A stretch of DNA of 14,231 nucleotides from Umezawaea sp039922235 (GTDB lineage Bacteria > Actinomycetota > Actinomycetes > Mycobacteriales > Pseudonocardiaceae). Positions 12,919 through 14,231 of this stretch are shown here, piece by piece. Within the stretch, counting starts at the first letter, position 1. Each line of letters opens with the position of its first letter. Where the stretch lies: the NCBI GenBank assembly GCA_039922235.1, contig JBDSAJ010000271.1, forward strand, positions 1-14,231, written 5' to 3'. The position numbers were made by a program, and so were the translations under genes. The notes beneath the pieces were generated by a model, which saw only the letters and a program-made list of their open reading frames with translations, was not told the origin of the DNA and searched no databases.

Positions 12919-14231
12919 ATGCAAGGCATACGCCGCAGAACCACACTCGCGCTGGTCGGCACCATGGCCGTCGCGCTCGTGGCCGCCGCGTGTTCATCGG
13001 GTGGCGCCACCAAGAGCGCCGCGAGCGGCGTCCTGACGGTGGGCATGCCGAGCGGACCGCAGACGAACAACAGCAACCCGTTCCTCCCCACGTCGGCCGG
13101 CGTGGCGCTGGGCTACCGCGCCATGATCTACGAGCCCCTCGTGCAGACCAACCCCATCGCGCCGACCGAGAAGGGCACGCCGTGGCTGGCCGAGAAGTGG
13201 GAGTGGACGGACAACTACCAGAAGCTCGTCGTCACCACGCGGGCAGGCGTGAAGTGGAACGACGACCAGCCCTTCACGGCCGGTGACGTCGCCTACACGT
13301 TCAACCTGATGAAGGACAAGTCCGCCCTCAACACCAACGGCATCCCGATCGCGGCCGCGAGCAAGGTCAGCGACACCTCGGCCGAGATCACCTTCAGCAA
13401 GCCGCAGTTCGTGAACGAGAACAAGATCCTCAACTCGTTGGTCGTGCCCGAGCACATCTGGAAGGACGTGCCGGACCCGACGACCTTCACCAACGAGAAG
13501 CCCGTCGGCACCGGCCCGTACACGCTGAAGACGTTCACCCCGCAGACCGTCACGCTGTCGGTGCGCACCAGCTACTGGCAGGACCTCCCCAAGGTCCCGG
13601 AGATCCAGTACACGGCGTACAACGACAACAGCGCGCAGACGACCGCCCTCGCGAGCGGTGCGTCGCAGTGGTCCTACGTGTTCATGCCGAACTTCGAGAC
13701 CCTGTTCGTCAACAAGGACCCGAAGAACCACAAGGTCTGGATGCCCGCCGGTCTCGGCATCCACGCCCTGTGGCTGAACACCGCGAAGGCGCCGTTCAAC
13801 AACGTCGCGCTGCGCAAGGCGCTGAACATGGTGGTCGACCGCGAGGTCATCTTCCAGCAGGGCCACTCGAAGCTGTTCCCGAAGGTCGACAACGTCACGG
13901 GCATCCCCACCCCGGCCGGTGACCCGTTCATCGCCGCCGAGTACAAGGGCAAGACCGCCAAGGTCGACGTCGAAGGCGCCAAGAAGCTGCTCACCGAAGC
14001 CGGCTACAAGCTGGACGGCGACGTGCTGAAGGACCCGGCCGGTGCTCCGGTCACCTTCGCGCTGACCGACCCCGCGGGCTGGTCCGACTACCTGACCGAC
14101 CTCGACATCATCAAGAACGCCGTCAAGGCGCTGGGCATCACCGCCGAGGTCAAGACGCAGACCGTCGACCAGTGGACCACGGACTTCAACGCGGGCGCGT
14201 TCGACGCCACGATGCACTGGACCAACAGCGG
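12919..14231 (+). CDS. ABC transporter family 5 substrate-binding lipoprotein (partial, continues past the right edge)
   Basis: The frame is open for 437 codons to the window end with no stop. Residues 1-25 form a lipoprotein signal peptide: MQGIRRRTTL, a hydrophobic stretch, then VAAAC with Cys25 as the lipidated residue. The mature part follows the SBP_bac_5 (oligopeptide/nickel/oligosaccharide) pattern: IYEPLVQTNP (about 70-79), PWLAEKWEW, VKWNDDQPFTAGDVAYTFNLMKD (about 112-134, by its ends) and the PVGTGPYTLK block (about 195-204), then FNNVALRKALNMVVDRE. About 100-150 residues are probably missing. AGGAG (12908-12912) lies six bases before the ATG. Family 5 proteins bind peptides, but several in actinomycetes and Thermotoga bind cello- or other oligosaccharides; the LacI gene and operator beside it favour a sugar. 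Permease and ATPase genes are expected downstream. Confidence 0.92.
   Translation, partial: MQGIRRRTTLALVGTMAVALVAAACSSGGATKSAASGVLTVGMPSGPQTNNSNPFLPTSAGVALGYRAMIYEPLVQTNPIAPTEKGTPWLAEKWEWTDNYQKLVVTTRAGVKWNDDQPFTAGDVAYTFNLMKDKSALNTNGIPIAAASKVSDTSAEITFSKPQFVNENKILNSLVVPEHIWKDVPDPTTFTNEKPVGTGPYTLKTFTPQTVTLSVRTSYWQDLPKVPEIQYTAYNDNSAQTTALASGASQWSYVFMPNFETLFVNKDPKNHKVWMPAGLGIHALWLNTAKAPFNNVALRKALNMVVDREVIFQQGHSKLFPKVDNVTGIPTPAGDPFIAAEYKGKTAKVDVEGAKKLLTEAGYKLDGDVLKDPAGAPVTFALTDPAGWSDYLTDLDIIKNAVKALGITAEVKTQTVDQWTTDFNAGAFDATMHWTNS

Noticed and set aside
12994..14217. Minus-strand frame of 407 codons
   Set aside because: It is antisense to the binding-protein gene and is made of a repetitive Arg/Val/Asp/Gly pattern.
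1..14231. tRNA, rRNA, CRISPR arrays, attachment sites, phage genes
   Set aside because: I looked for cloverleaf-like ends, regularly spaced repeats and integrase motifs and saw none by eye.

Overview
The window looks like chromosomal DNA of a high-GC filamentous actinomycete. Codons end almost always in G or C, GTG starts are common, genes overlap by 1 to 4 bases, and the gene families are typical of Streptomyces, Saccharothrix, Lentzea or Amycolatopsis. A Pseudonocardiales host is my guess; nothing in the sequence fixes the genus.

Layout. (1) Positions 1-2115, minus strand: a two-gene IS607-like cassette. A 68-residue MerR-like helix-turn-helix protein is translationally coupled to a very large TnpB-type RNA-guided nuclease that has all three RuvC motifs and a zinc ribbon and runs off the left edge of the window. 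(2) 2225-3694, plus strand: a PAS-GAF-PP2C (RsbU/SpoIIE-type) serine phosphatase. (3) 3695-4886: about 1.2 kb with no convincing gene, but with a strong hairpin (4103-4135) and, just before the next operon, a three-repeat IclR-type operator (4821-4854). (4) 4887-10955, plus strand: an eight-gene protocatechuate (beta-ketoadipate) operon in the order pcaI-pcaJ-pcaH-pcaG-pcaB-pcaD-pcaC-pcaR. Every junction overlaps by 1 to 26 bases except the 11-base gap between pcaJ and pcaH. (5) 10956-11098: a short gap with terminator-like hairpins and two identical boxes resembling the CebR/CelR operator. (6) 11099-11656, minus strand: a MOSC-domain protein. (7) 11842-12843, plus strand: a LacI-family regulator preceded by two abutting LacI-type pseudo-palindromes. 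(8) 12919 to the right edge: a family 5 ABC-transporter substrate-binding lipoprotein with a CebR/CelR-like box just upstream of its start.

How the genes work together. PcaHG cleaves protocatechuate to 3-carboxy-cis,cis-muconate. PcaB cycloisomerises this, PcaC decarboxylates the lactone, PcaD opens the enol-lactone to 3-oxoadipate, and PcaIJ loads CoA. The last thiolase (PcaF) is not in this cluster. PcaR, the last gene, probably senses a pathway compound and acts at the operator before pcaI. The right end is a separate sugar-uptake module: the LacI protein probably represses the solute-binding protein gene and the permease genes expected beyond the window.

The items most worth a second look are the HTH-only partner of the TnpB, the three-repeat pca operator, and the two CebR-like boxes that sit in a promoter-like arrangement with no gene behind them. 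I did not see a completely new system. No tRNA, rRNA or CRISPR array was found.
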